From positions 27,989 to 91,988 of the forward strand of contig CAXUHB010000015.1 of assembly GCA_964250755.1 (NCBI GenBank): a stretch of 64,000 bases of DNA, read 5' to 3'. Shown here piece after piece: positions 47,659-57,293 of the stretch. The notes below the pieces were generated by a model. It searched no databases and was not told where the DNA came from. It worked only from the letters and a program-made list of their open reading frames with translations. Positions within the stretch are counted from its first letter, which is position 1; each line of letters begins with the position of its first letter. Both the position numbers and the translations under genes were made by a program. This DNA is from DASWOJ01 sp964250755 (GTDB lineage Bacteria; Pseudomonadota; Alphaproteobacteria; Acetobacterales; Acetobacteraceae).

Positions 47659-49047
47659 TCACGCCGCAGCCCGCTCGCGCCCGCCGTGGCGCTGCAGGTC
47701 CAGCACGCGGCGGATCAGCGCGGGGCCGACTTGGCGGGCCGGGGCCTCCACGACGTTGGCGCCCAGCCGGCGCAGCCGGGCCATCACAACCTCGCGCTCT
47801 GCCAGCAGGGTGCCGGCCACCACGGCGCGGGCCACGTCGTCGGCGTCCTCGGGCTTGGCGTCCGCCATCGCCGCCAGTTCGTCATCGCGGAAGGTCACGA
47901 ACAGCACGGCGTGCCGCTCCAGCAGGCGGCCCACGTTCTCGATCATCAGCTCGGCCCCCGTGGTGTCGGCGAAGTCGGTCAGCACGACGACCAGCGCCCG
48001 CCCGCCCAGCGACGCCCCTAGCTGCGTCAGGCCCAGCGTGAAGTTGGTCTCGTCCCCGGAGTAGTCCAGCGCCGCCGCGGCCCGCTGCAGGCCGCCGAAC
48101 GCCGGCGTGCCTGTCACGGCGCCGGTGGACATGACCGGGCGCGCGCCGAAGGCGAACAGCCCCACCCGGTCCCCCATCTTCAGCCCGGCGAAGGCCAGCA
48201 CCAGCGCGGCGTTGATCGCGTGGTCCAGCCGGGGCAGGCCGCCGGCCAGCGGCTCGCTCATCAGCCGTCCCGTGTCCAGGGCCAGCATCAGGGTGCGGTT
48301 GCGCTCGGCCTGGGTTTCCCGCACCAGCACCTTGTTGTGCCGTGCGGACTGCCGCCAGTTGACGGCGCGCGGGTCGTCGCCGCGCTGGAACTCGCGCAAG
48401 GCGTGGAACTCCGTGCTGTCCGCACGGTCCCGCTGCACCACCCGCCCGGCGCTGCCGGTCCGGGAGAACAGGCGCATCGCCTCCTCCCGCACGAGCGAGA
48501 TCGCGGGAATCACCGCGACCTTGCGGTCCAGCGCCCGCTGCTCCACACGGCGGACCAGGCCGAGCGGCCCGTCCCAGCGCAGGTGCAGCCGCGGCAGCGC
48601 CGCCGTGCCGCGCCGGAGCGGCGTCAACGTGAAGCGCGCCGCGCTCCCGGCCGTTACAACGCGCAGCGGTGGCGCGCACCGCAGCCGGGCGTCGGCTTCC
48701 AGCACCACGTCCAGCAGGGGCGGAGGCTGACCGGGAAAACTGACCGCGGCCTCTGCTGTGCGCCCGGCCTCAATGGCGGGCGGGACCAGCAGCGCCGCCT
48801 CGAAAGCGCGGGAGCGGCGCATTGCCAGGGCATCAATGGTCATCAGCACCAGTACGGCGCCGATCCAGGCGGGGCCGGCCACCCAGCCGGCGTCGTCCGC
48901 CACGCCGCACACCAGCGCCACCGGCAGGCCGGCCGCCATGACCAGGGCCGCGCGCCAGGTCGGCACGACGCCGGACGACACCCGCCGGGGCCAGGCGGGG
49001 GCTGCCCGGGCAACCGCCGGGCCGGCCGCCGGGCCGGTTACGGGCAA
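47659..49047 (-). CDS. DUF58-domain protein
   Basis: A 462-residue protein. Two hydrophobic helices near the N-terminus (AALVMAAGLPVALVCGV and WIGAVLVLMTIDALAM) anchor it, followed by a beta-rich middle and the DUF58 core, ALREFQRGDDPRAVNWRQSARHNKVLVRE, then a von Willebrand A-like fold starting LMLALDTGRLMSEPL. DUF58 proteins pair with MoxR AAA+ ATPases, which act on them like chaperones. The gene begins with TTG at 49047, directly after the MoxR stop; no ATG or GTG fits the helix start better, so the exact start is uncertain. Confidence 0.87.
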   Translation of the reverse strand: MPVTGPAAGPAVARAAPAWPRRVSSGVVPTWRAALVMAAGLPVALVCGVADDAGWVAGPAWIGAVLVLMTIDALAMRRSRAFEAALLVPPAIEAGRTAEAAVSFPGQPPPLLDVVLEADARLRCAPPLRVVTAGSAARFTLTPLRRGTAALPRLHLRWDGPLGLVRRVEQRALDRKVAVIPAISLVREEAMRLFSRTGSAGRVVQRDRADSTEFHALREFQRGDDPRAVNWRQSARHNKVLVRETQAERNRTLMLALDTGRLMSEPLAGGLPRLDHAINAALVLAFAGLKMGDRVGLFAFGARPVMSTGAVTGTPAFGGLQRAAAALDYSGDETNFTLGLTQLGASLGGRALVVVLTDFADTTGAELMIENVGRLLERHAVLFVTFRDDELAAMADAKPEDADDVARAVVAGTLLAEREVVMARLRRLGANVVEAPARQVGPALIRRVLDLQRHGGRERAAA

Positions 49048-49051
49048 GCTG

Positions 49052-50042
<991 letters not shown>

Positions 50043-50050
<8 letters not shown>

Positions 50051-51314
50051 GCAGGCGCGTTCTCCAGTGGTGCAGGTGCCGGGCCATGCGGACCAGGCCG
50101 GCACGGTCGCGGACGCTATCGGCCTCCGCGAGCAGCGATGCAAACGGCTCGTTCAGCCCGCGCAGGGCGGCGGCGCGGTCCAGTTGCGCCTCCTGCTCCG
50201 CCGCGTTCAGCCGCCGCGGGACGGCGGCGGCGCGGGTGGCGAGGATACGCGTCAGCTCGGCATAGGGGCGGGCCATCCGGGCCTCGCGTCCTGCAAGGGC
50301 GATCAGGGCGGCGGAGTTGTCGGCCAGGGCGCGCTTCCCGGGGTCGAAGGCGCGGGCGGCGGCCTGCGCGGGGCCGAAGCGGCGCACGGCCAACAGCCCG
50401 ATCAGCGCGGCGGCGGCGGCGGCGCACAGGGTCGCGCCCAGCAACGGCGGCACCAGCAGCAGGCGCAACAGGTCGCGCGACCGGCCCAGCCCGTTCAGCG
50501 ATACGTCAAAGGCAACGGGTTCGTTGTCCGCCAAGGTGGACAGCAGCGCCACCGCGGCCTCCGCCCCGGGCTGCGTGGCCATGGCCAAGTTGTTCAGCAG
50601 GTCGGGGTCGGCCAGCACGTAGGGGCCGTCCTCGTAGGGCTGGCCGAGCAGGATGCCGCCGGTGCGGTCGCGCAGGGCCGGTATCCAGTTCTTGCCGGCA
50701 AGCGTCTGTAGCCGGTCCACTTCCGGCAGCGCCGGCGCCTGGCCACCGAAGAAGTCCAGGCTGGCCAGCGGCGGATGCACGGCGTCGGTGCGTCGGCGCA
50801 GCCGCAGGCCCTGCCAGTTCCTGGGCAGCACGGCCAGCACGTCGCGGTCCGGCAGCAGGCCGTCGGGCCGAACCCAGCCGGGATGGTCCGTCATGTCCTC
50901 GGTCCGCCACTTCGGCAGCACGATCAGGACCGTGCTGGCCGCCAGGTCCGGCATTTCGGCGGGTCCGCGGCTGCCGGGGCCGGGGGTCAGCACGAGCAGG
51001 CCGGATGCGCCGGAGGCCGGGGCGGACCCTCCGTCCAGCTTGGCTCCTCCGGCGCGGACGGGGTCGCGGCTGACCACGACCGGCGTGCCGGCGCCGCGCA
51101 GCAGCTGCACCACGCCGGCGAAGCCCACGGCGGAGCGCGATGCCGCATGGGCGCCGCCGTCCCGCGCGGTCGGCCCGCGCGCGAAGGCCAGCAGCACGAC
51201 GAACCCCACGAAGCAGGCCAGCCCGACGCCGACCATCGCCGCGACGGTCAGGGGCGAGAAGGCGGAGCCGGCGGGCGCGCTGCCCGCTGGCGCCACAGCG
51301 GCGGCCCCGCTCAT
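50043..51314 (-). CDS. DUF4350-domain membrane protein
   Basis: A 423-residue protein with an N-terminal helix (VAAMVGVGLACFVGFVVLLAFA), a large external domain of about 250 residues (AGVVQLLRGAGTPVVVSRDP ... LLVLTPGP), and a second membrane helix near residue 300 (LLLVPPLLGATLCAAAAAALIGLLAV) followed by a cytoplasmic helical tail. This layout and its place between DUF4129 and MoxR match DUF4350 proteins. Function is unknown; it is part of the same membrane complex-like operon. Its ATG overlaps the DUF4129 stop (ATGA). Confidence 0.82.
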
Positions 51315-51925
51315 GCCTGCACGCCCGCCCCTGGCATGCCCGGCTCCTTGCCCGCCGGCAGCAGCCCGGCATACAGGGCGCGGCATGCCTGCCAGTCCTG
51401 CGGGCCGAGCGGCGCCTGCGCGAACACCGCCCGCTCCGTGCGCGCCGCGATGCCGGAGAACGCGGTGCGGAGCGCGGGCGGCAGGACGGACAGGGCGGCA
51501 ATATCCCGGCTGGTGAGCGCAGGGCCGAGCGCCCCGGGGAAGCGCTTCTGAATGACGGCGACGCCGCGCAGCAGCAGCGCATGGACCGCTGCGCCATACT
51601 GCCCGGCGGCGGCCAGAGCGTCTGCGTCCGCCAGCGCCGACACTGGCACGCGCAGCCCGACCGCAACATCGCCGGCCGCCGCGGCATCCTTTGCTCCTGC
51701 CCGCTTCAGCCGCGGCCGCCGGCTGTCCAGGACGGCGCGCACTGCGACCGCCAGCAGCGCCGCCACCAGGACGGCGAGCACGACCCAGAACAGGCCGCCG
51801 GCGGAGGCTAGCGCGGATGGCCCCGCCGGCACAGGCTCGGGCTCACGGACCGCGGCGGTGGGAAACCGGGTCTGCAAGCCGGGGTCCGCGGTCAGCCGCT
51901 CATAGCCCTGCCTGATGTCCGCCAT
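51311..51925 (-). CDS. DUF4129-domain protein
   Basis: A 204-residue protein, first of the six-gene leftward operon. A periplasmic or external lead of about 45 residues is followed by one membrane helix (GGLFWVVLAVLVAALLAVAVRAVL) and a cytoplasmic domain with ADADALAAAGQYGAAVHALLLRGVAVIQKRFP and LGPALTSRDIAALSVLP, the DUF4129 signature. These proteins travel with MoxR, DUF58 and DUF4350 genes. Function is unknown. Start ATG at 51925 is preferred because the long open frame upstream is antisense to eutB. Confidence 0.82.
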   Translation of the reverse strand: MADIRQGYERLTADPGLQTRFPTAAVREPEPVPAGPSALASAGGLFWVVLAVLVAALLAVAVRAVLDSRRPRLKRAGAKDAAAAGDVAVGLRVPVSALADADALAAAGQYGAAVHALLLRGVAVIQKRFPGALGPALTSRDIAALSVLPPALRTAFSGIAARTERAVFAQAPLGPQDWQACRALYAGLLPAGKEPGMPGAGVQA

Positions 51926-52105
51926 GTCCTGCAAGCCTGTTGCGCCGTACCCTAGCGGAGACACCCAGCCCCCGCCTAGCGGCCCCGGGCGAAATCCGGC
52001 GCTGCTGCGGTGCGGCGCACGCCGCTTGCTGCCGCGCCCGTTTGCGTCACACTCGGCGGCACGGGCCGAGCCGGATCGGAGTGGACCGGGGCAGGGGAGG
52101 GCGGC

Positions 52106-53512
52106 ATGACCGGCTACGCCAGCGACTTCCGGGGGGAGCGGCACCGCTTCGCCGACCTGCGCGCGGTGCTGGCCTGCGCGTCGCACCGCCGGTCGGGCGA
52201 CGAACTGGCCGGACTGGCAGCAGCCAGCGACGCGCAGCGCGTTGCCGCCCGGTCCGTGCTGGCCGACCTGCCGCTGCGCGCCTTCCTGGACGAGCCGCTG
52301 GTGCCGTATGAGGACGACGAGGTCACGCGCCTGATCCTGGACACGCACGACGCCGCCGCCTTCGCGCCGCTGTCGCACCTGACCGTGGGCGGCTTCCGCG
52401 ACTGGCTGCTGTCCTACGAAGCCACGCCCGAGGCCCTGACCGCCATCGCCCCGGCGGTCACGCCCGAGATGGCGGCGGCCGTCACCAAGCTGATGCGGAA
52501 CCAGGACCTGATCGCGGTCAGCAGCCGCTGCCGGATGGTGACAGCGTTCCGCACCACCCTCGGCCTGCCCGGACGGCTGGGCAGCCGGCTGCAGCCCAAC
52601 CACCCCACCGACGACCTGCGCGGCATCGCCGCGGCAACCCTGGACGGCCTGCTGTTCGGCGTGGGCGACGCCGTGATCGGCGTCAACCCGGCGACGGACA
52701 GCGTGGCCAACTGCATCGCGCTGCTCGACATGCTGGACGGGTTGCGCCAGCGCCACGGCATCCCCGCGCAGACCTGCGTGCTGACCCATGTGACCAACGC
52801 CATCGAGGTCATGCGCCAGGGCGCCCCGGTGGACCTGGTGTTCCAGTCCGTCGCGGGCACGCAGGCGGCCAACGCCGGCTTCGGCGTGACCCTGGCCATC
52901 CTGCAGGAGGCGCAGGAGGCAGCGCTGGCGCTGGACCGCGGCACCGCCGGGCAGAACGTGATGTATTTCGAAACCGGGCAGGGTGCGGCGCTGTCCGCCG
53001 GAGCGCATCATGGGATGGACCAGCAGACGGTGGAGGCGCGGGCCTACGCGGTGTGCCGCGCCTTCTCGCCCCTGCTGGTCAACACCGTCGTGGGCTTCAT
53101 CGGGCCGGAGTATTTGTATGACGGCAAGCAGATCATCCGGGCGGGGCTGGAGGACCACTTCTGCGGCAAGCTGCTGGGCCTGCCGATGGGCTGCGACGTT
53201 TGCTACACCAACCACGCCGAGGCCGACCAGGACGACATGGACAGCCTGATGACGCTGCTGACCGTCGCCGGCGTCACCTTCCTGATCGCCGTGCCCGGCG
53301 CGGACGACGTGATGCTGAACTACCAGAGCGCCTCGTTCCATGACATGTTGTACTTGCGGGAGCAGTTCGGCCTGCGTCCCGCGCCGGAGTTCGAGGCGTG
53401 GCTGCAGGCGATGGACATGACGGACCGCCGGGGCCGCATCCGGGACGCCGCGCCGCGGGCCGCGCGCATGTTGGCGCTGGCCGACCCGGATCCCTTCGAT
53501 GCCCCACGCTGA
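52106..53512 (+). CDS. eutB: Ethanolamine ammonia-lyase large subunit
   Basis: A 468-residue catalytic subunit of the adenosylcobalamin enzyme that splits ethanolamine into acetaldehyde and ammonia. Family blocks are complete: ALTAIAPAVTPEMAAAVTKLMRNQDLIAVSSRCRVVT-type sequence, TTLGLPGRLGSRLQPNHPTDDLRGIAAATLDGLLFGVGDAVIGVNPATDSV, FQSVAGTQAANAGFGV, MYFETGQGAALSAGAHHGMDQQTVEARAYAV and GCDVCYTNHAEADQDDMDSLMTLL. It is a soluble cytoplasmic enzyme; no carboxysome-like shell genes are nearby. GGAGGGC precedes the ATG. It overlaps eutC by 14 bases. It is divergent from the DUF4129 operon across 180 bases in which I see no obvious cobalamin riboswitch. Confidence 0.96.
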   Translation: MTGYASDFRGERHRFADLRAVLACASHRRSGDELAGLAAASDAQRVAARSVLADLPLRAFLDEPLVPYEDDEVTRLILDTHDAAAFAPLSHLTVGGFRDWLLSYEATPEALTAIAPAVTPEMAAAVTKLMRNQDLIAVSSRCRMVTAFRTTLGLPGRLGSRLQPNHPTDDLRGIAAATLDGLLFGVGDAVIGVNPATDSVANCIALLDMLDGLRQRHGIPAQTCVLTHVTNAIEVMRQGAPVDLVFQSVAGTQAANAGFGVTLAILQEAQEAALALDRGTAGQNVMYFETGQGAALSAGAHHGMDQQTVEARAYAVCRAFSPLLVNTVVGFIGPEYLYDGKQIIRAGLEDHFCGKLLGLPMGCDVCYTNHAEADQDDMDSLMTLLTVAGVTFLIAVPGADDVMLNYQSASFHDMLYLREQFGLRPAPEFEAWLQAMDMTDRRGRIRDAAPRAARMLALADPDPFDAPR

Positions 53513-54305
53513 CCCGCCTGCGCCCGATGTCTGGGCGCGTCTGCGCGACGCGACACGCGCGCGCATCGGGCTGGGTCGGGTCGGCAATGCGCTGCCGCTG
53601 GGGGCGTTGCTGGACTTCCAGCTTGCCCATGCCAGGGCGCGCGACGCCGTGCATTCGCCGCTGGACGTAGAGGCGGTACGGGCCGGGCTGCATCCTGTTG
53701 AGAGCGTCGTCGTCCGCAGCGCAGCCCCTGACCGGGCGGCCTACCTGCGGCGCCCGGACTTGGGGCGGACGCTGGACCCGGCGTGCCTTGGCGTCCTGGA
53801 AGCCTGCCGCCCGCCCGCGGACGGGTGGGATGCGGTGTTCGTCATCGCCGATGGCCTATCCCCCGCCGCGGTGCAGGAGCACGCGGCGCCGCTGGTCCAT
53901 GCCTGCTTGCAGCGCCTGCCCGGCTGGTCGGTGGCGCCTGTGGTGGTGGCGACGCAGGCGCGGGTGGCGCTGGGCGATGAAGTCAGCGAGGTGCTGGGCG
54001 CGCAGCTCTGCGTCGTGCTGATCGGCGAGCGGCCGGGGTTGAGCGTGGCCAACAGCATGGGCGTTTACCTGACCTACGGGCCGAGGGTGGGACGGCGGGA
54101 CTCCGAGCGCAACTGCGTATCCAACATCCACGGGGACGGCCTGCTCAGCGAGGCCGCGGCGGAGTTGGTGGCCTGGCTGATGACGGAGGCCGCGCGGCGC
54201 AAGCTGAGCGGGGTGGACCTGAAGGACGACCGGGCGGTGCTGGCGGAAGTTGCGGCATCCAGACTGACGTCTTCCCCCTCTCCCTCCGGGAGAGGATTGG
54301 GGTGA
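53499..54305 (+). CDS. eutC: Ethanolamine ammonia-lyase small subunit
   Basis: A 268-residue small subunit that, with EutB, forms the cobalamin site of ethanolamine ammonia-lyase. Recognisable blocks are TRARIGLGRVGNALPLGALLDFQLAHARARDAVHSPLD, AVFVIADGLSPAAVQEHA, LGAQLCVVLIGERPGLSVANSMGVYLTYGPRVGRRDSERNCVSNIHGDGLL and AARRKLSGVDLKDD. The final residues SSPSPSGRGLG are not family sequence: they are translated from an invading palindromic repeat, which also provides the stop. The start overlaps eutB. Acetaldehyde handling genes (eutE, eutG) are not in the window. Confidence 0.95.
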   Translation: MPHADPPAPDVWARLRDATRARIGLGRVGNALPLGALLDFQLAHARARDAVHSPLDVEAVRAGLHPVESVVVRSAAPDRAAYLRRPDLGRTLDPACLGVLEACRPPADGWDAVFVIADGLSPAAVQEHAAPLVHACLQRLPGWSVAPVVVATQARVALGDEVSEVLGAQLCVVLIGERPGLSVANSMGVYLTYGPRVGRRDSERNCVSNIHGDGLLSEAAAELVAWLMTEAARRKLSGVDLKDDRAVLAEVAASRLTSSPSPSGRGLG

Positions 54306-54420
54306 GGGAGGCCACCAGAATAGTCCTACGGCCTGATGGGGCCGGGTTACCACGTAACGAAGGCTCGCGCTGCGTGGCTTTCCTCACCCCAATCCTCCCC
54401 GGAGAGAGAGGGCGGAGACA
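54268..54420. repeat. Paired palindromic element at the eutC 3' end
   Basis: Left arm about 54270-54313 (CTTCCCCCTCTCCCTCCGGG then AGAGGATTGGGGTGAGGGAG), right arm about 54379-54420 (CTTTCCTCACCCCAATCCTC then CCCGGAGAGAGAGGGCGG). The left arm codes the end of EutC; the right arm lies 5 bases before the stop of the convergent binding-protein gene. The arms are more mutated than others (ATTGGGG/CCCAAT pairing is kept in both, a compensated change). Confidence 0.85.
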
Positions 54421-54424
54421 CAGC

Positions 54425-56017
54425 CTATCCCTTCCGCGCGCCCCAGAAGATCGGGAACGGGCTGTCCAGCACGCCCGTCACGTTCTCCCGCATCGCCGCG
54501 GGCTGGAAGAATTGGCCCAGGGGCACGTAGGGCACCTCCTCCCACACCGCGGCCTGGATCGCGTCCGTGGCCCGCTTGCGGGCAGCGTCGTCCGGGGCCT
54601 CGAACCAGTCGGTCCGCAGCCCCTCAATCCTCGGGCTGGTCGGCCAGCCGAACCAGGCGTTGGCGCCGTTGCCCAGGATGGGGTAGTGGCCGCCGGGGTC
54701 GGCGGTGTTCAGGCCCTCCCAGCCCGTGCAGAAGATGCTCCAGCCGCCACGCTCCACAGGCTCCTTGCTGGCCCGGCGCTGCACCACCGTGCCCCAGTCG
54801 CTGGCCTGGTAGTCCACGTTCACGCCCAGCTTCACCAGCAGGTCGCGCGTGACCTGGCAGAACGCCTCCAGCCACGGGTAGTCGGTGGGGGCGAGAATGA
54901 CGACCTTCTCGCCCTTATAGCCGGCCTCGGCCACCAGCCGCTTCGCCGCCGCCAGGTCCCGAGGGCCGGTCAGCGCCTCCATCCCCAGTTGAGTGTCGGC
55001 GGCGGAACCTGGCGTGAACACGCCGACCCCGGCGCGGGAGATCGTCGGGTCCTCGCCATAGGCGGCCTGCATGTAGTCCTTCTGGCTGACCAGGTGCTGC
55101 ACGGCCTGGCGCATCTTCGGGTTGTCGAAGGGCGGGTGCAGGTGGTTGAAGCGGATGATCTGGATGGCGCCGATGCTGGTCATCGGCACCACCTTGACCC
55201 CGCGCGCTCGGCGGAGCTGCGGCACCAGGTCGGCGATGGGGGTTTGCCACCAATCCTGCTCGCCCGCGCGGATTGCCGCGGCGGCGGTGGCGGCGTCGGG
55301 GATGATGTTCCATTCCACCCGGTCGAAGTTTGCCATCTTGCCGCCGGCCACGAAGTCCGGCGCCTCCTGCCGGGGCACGTAGGCGTCGTTGCGGGCGTAG
55401 GCGGCCAGCGACCCCGGCGTCCACTCGTCGCGCAGGAAGCGGAATGGGCCGGAGCCGGTGAAATCCGTGATCTGCGTGAAGGAGTCCGTCTGCGCCACAC
55501 GCTCGGGCATGATGAAGCACACGTTGGCGGCGGGCTTGGCCAGCGCGCTGACCAGGAGCGGGAAAGGCTTCTTGAGCCGTACGGTGAAGGTGCGGTCGTC
55601 CGGCGCGGCCATGCCCTCCATCTGCGCGGCCAGGCGCTGGCCGAAGCCGTCCCGGCGCGCCCAGCGGGCAATGGACGCGGTGCAGTCCGCGCCGCGCACA
55701 GGCGTGCCGTCGTGGAAGCGCAGGCCCTCGCGCAGGCGGAAGGTCCATAGCAGCTTGTCGTCGGACAGGCCGAACCCCTCGCACATCTGCAACTGGGGAA
55801 CGAGCTTGGAGTCCACGCCGAACAGGGTGTCGTAGATCATGTAGCCGTGGTTGCGGGCGACGGTGGTGGTGGTCCAGATCGGATCGGGGTTGGCCAGGTT
55901 GCCCTCGGGCACGAAGCGTAGCGTGCGCGCGGCGGCTCCCTGGGCGATGGATGGGCGGGACAGGGCAGTGGTTGCGGTGCTGGCTGCGGCGGCGGCGAGG
56001 AAAGTGCGGCGTTTCAT
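54425..56017 (-). CDS. ABC transporter substrate-binding protein, family 5 (second)
   Basis: A 530-residue periplasmic binding protein of the peptide/opine/nickel family. Signal: KRRTFLAAAAASTATTALSRPSIAQGA, a Tat-like form with cleavage near AQG. The family signature is WTFRLREGLRFHDGTPVRGADCTASIARWARRD, and the late lobe has PPFDNPKMRQAVQHLVSQKDYMQAAYG. Its permease and ATPase genes are not adjacent; the following genes on the same strand come before it (DAO-type flavoprotein, 68 bases upstream). It may share the transporter at 8-12 kb or use one outside the window. Ligand unknown; amine, carbamoyl or dipeptide compounds are possible. Confidence 0.93.
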   Translation of the reverse strand: MKRRTFLAAAAASTATTALSRPSIAQGAAARTLRFVPEGNLANPDPIWTTTTVARNHGYMIYDTLFGVDSKLVPQLQMCEGFGLSDDKLLWTFRLREGLRFHDGTPVRGADCTASIARWARRDGFGQRLAAQMEGMAAPDDRTFTVRLKKPFPLLVSALAKPAANVCFIMPERVAQTDSFTQITDFTGSGPFRFLRDEWTPGSLAAYARNDAYVPRQEAPDFVAGGKMANFDRVEWNIIPDAATAAAAIRAGEQDWWQTPIADLVPQLRRARGVKVVPMTSIGAIQIIRFNHLHPPFDNPKMRQAVQHLVSQKDYMQAAYGEDPTISRAGVGVFTPGSAADTQLGMEALTGPRDLAAAKRLVAEAGYKGEKVVILAPTDYPWLEAFCQVTRDLLVKLGVNVDYQASDWGTVVQRRASKEPVERGGWSIFCTGWEGLNTADPGGHYPILGNGANAWFGWPTSPRIEGLRTDWFEAPDDAARKRATDAIQAAVWEEVPYVPLGQFFQPAAMRENVTGVLDSPFPIFWGARKG

Positions 56018-56085
56018 TGGCTGGCCTCCACAGGGGTCGCAGTGTTCAAGCAAGTGCGGTGCCACGCCTTGATGCTGGGATCGGC

Positions 56086-57279
56086 TCAGTAAACATGCTC
56101 GCGGATCGGCTGCCCCGCCGCAATCCTCTCGAACGCGAACGGCGCGACATCCACCGACCGCGCCGCGCCATGCACGATCAGCTCGCTCGCCCCTGCGCCC
56201 GCTGCCGGCGAGTGCATCATGCCGTGCCCGCTGAAGCCGCAAGCCAGCATCATGTTGGGCGCATCCGGGTGCCAGCCGATGATGGCGCTGTGGTCGAACA
56301 GGTTGTGCTCGTATAGCCCGGCCCATGCGCGCAGCAGCCGCAACTGCTCGAACCCCGGGATGCGATGCGCCAGGGCCGGCCAGATGACGTCATCGAACAG
56401 CGCGTGGTCCACCTCCAGCCCGAAATCGTCCGGCGCGTTCTCGGTCCGCGGCGTCGTGCCGCAGATATACAGGTGCCCCTCGGGCCGGAAGATGAAGCCG
56501 GAGGTGTCGAAGATGAACGGCGCGTGCGGCAGCTTCGCCGGGCTGTCGAACACGAACACGCAGCGCTTGAGCGGCACCACCGGCACGTCCAGCCCGGCCA
56601 TGCGCCCGACCGCGCCGCTCCATGGCCCGGCGGCGTTGACCACCGTGCCGCAGGCGATGCGCCCGCCATCCGCCAGCAGCACCGCGCCGATCCGCCTGCC
56701 GCCGCCTTGCCCAACGCCCGCCTGTTCCAGCCCGGTGACGGTGCCGGCCACGTAGTCCACCCCCTGCGCGCGGGCCTTGCGCTTGAAGGCTTGCAGGAGG
56801 GCCGGGCCGTCGAACCAGCCTTCCTTGTCCGGCCCGTAGGCGGCCACGCCCAGGTCGTCCACGCGCAGCCAGGGGTGGCGGCGTCCGGCCTCCTCCGGCG
56901 TCAGCAGCTCGGTGCCGATGCCGCAGGCGTGCTGGGTGGCGGTCCTGGCCTGGAACGCCGGCACGTCCGCGGGCGTGCCGAGGATGAGGTAGCCGGGTTC
57001 GCGCAAGCCAATCCCGGCGTCGTGCCCATCCACGGCCAGCAGCTCCGGCACCCGGCGCAGGAAGCCGATGCTGTAGTCGGACATCCGTATGTTGGCGGCG
57101 GTGGCGAACTGCTGGCGGATGGCGCTGGTGGACAGCGACGAGGACGATGCGGCGTAGGTTGGATCGCGCTCAATGACGGCGACGCGGCCGGTGAAGGCGG
57201 GGTTGGCGGAAAGATGGTAGGCGACGGAGCTGCCGATCACGCCGCCGCCGATGATGACCACGTCGTAGGATGGGTGCAT
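56086..57279 (-). CDS. FAD-dependent oxidoreductase, DAO/sarcosine-oxidase-beta type
   Basis: A 397-residue cytoplasmic flavoprotein of the D-amino-acid oxidase (DadA, SoxB) group. FAD site: YDVVIIGGGVIGSSVAYHLSAN followed by VIERDPTYAASSSSLSTSAIRQQF. Substrate-side and C-terminal FAD motifs include VVNAAGPWSGAVG and ACGFSGHGMMHSPAAGAGASELI. The final motif CGFSGHGMMHSPA is typical of sarcosine/dimethylglycine oxidase-like proteins that oxidise secondary or tertiary amines. The ATG at 57279 puts the GxGxxG loop at its usual position. It follows the molybdenum hydroxylase gene by 14 bases and precedes the binding-protein gene, suggesting a catabolic operon for an N-containing substrate. Confidence 0.92.
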   Translation of the reverse strand: MHPSYDVVIIGGGVIGSSVAYHLSANPAFTGRVAVIERDPTYAASSSSLSTSAIRQQFATAANIRMSDYSIGFLRRVPELLAVDGHDAGIGLREPGYLILGTPADVPAFQARTATQHACGIGTELLTPEEAGRRHPWLRVDDLGVAAYGPDKEGWFDGPALLQAFKRKARAQGVDYVAGTVTGLEQAGVGQGGGRRIGAVLLADGGRIACGTVVNAAGPWSGAVGRMAGLDVPVVPLKRCVFVFDSPAKLPHAPFIFDTSGFIFRPEGHLYICGTTPRTENAPDDFGLEVDHALFDDVIWPALAHRIPGFEQLRLLRAWAGLYEHNLFDHSAIIGWHPDAPNMMLACGFSGHGMMHSPAAGAGASELIVHGAARSVDVAPFAFERIAAGQPIREHVY

Positions 57280-57293
57280 GGCGAAAACCTCAG

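Noticed and set aside
51926..52105. Cobalamin riboswitch before eutB
   Set aside because: I could not find a B12-box-like sequence or the multi-stem layout in the 180-base gap; a covariance-model search would settle this.
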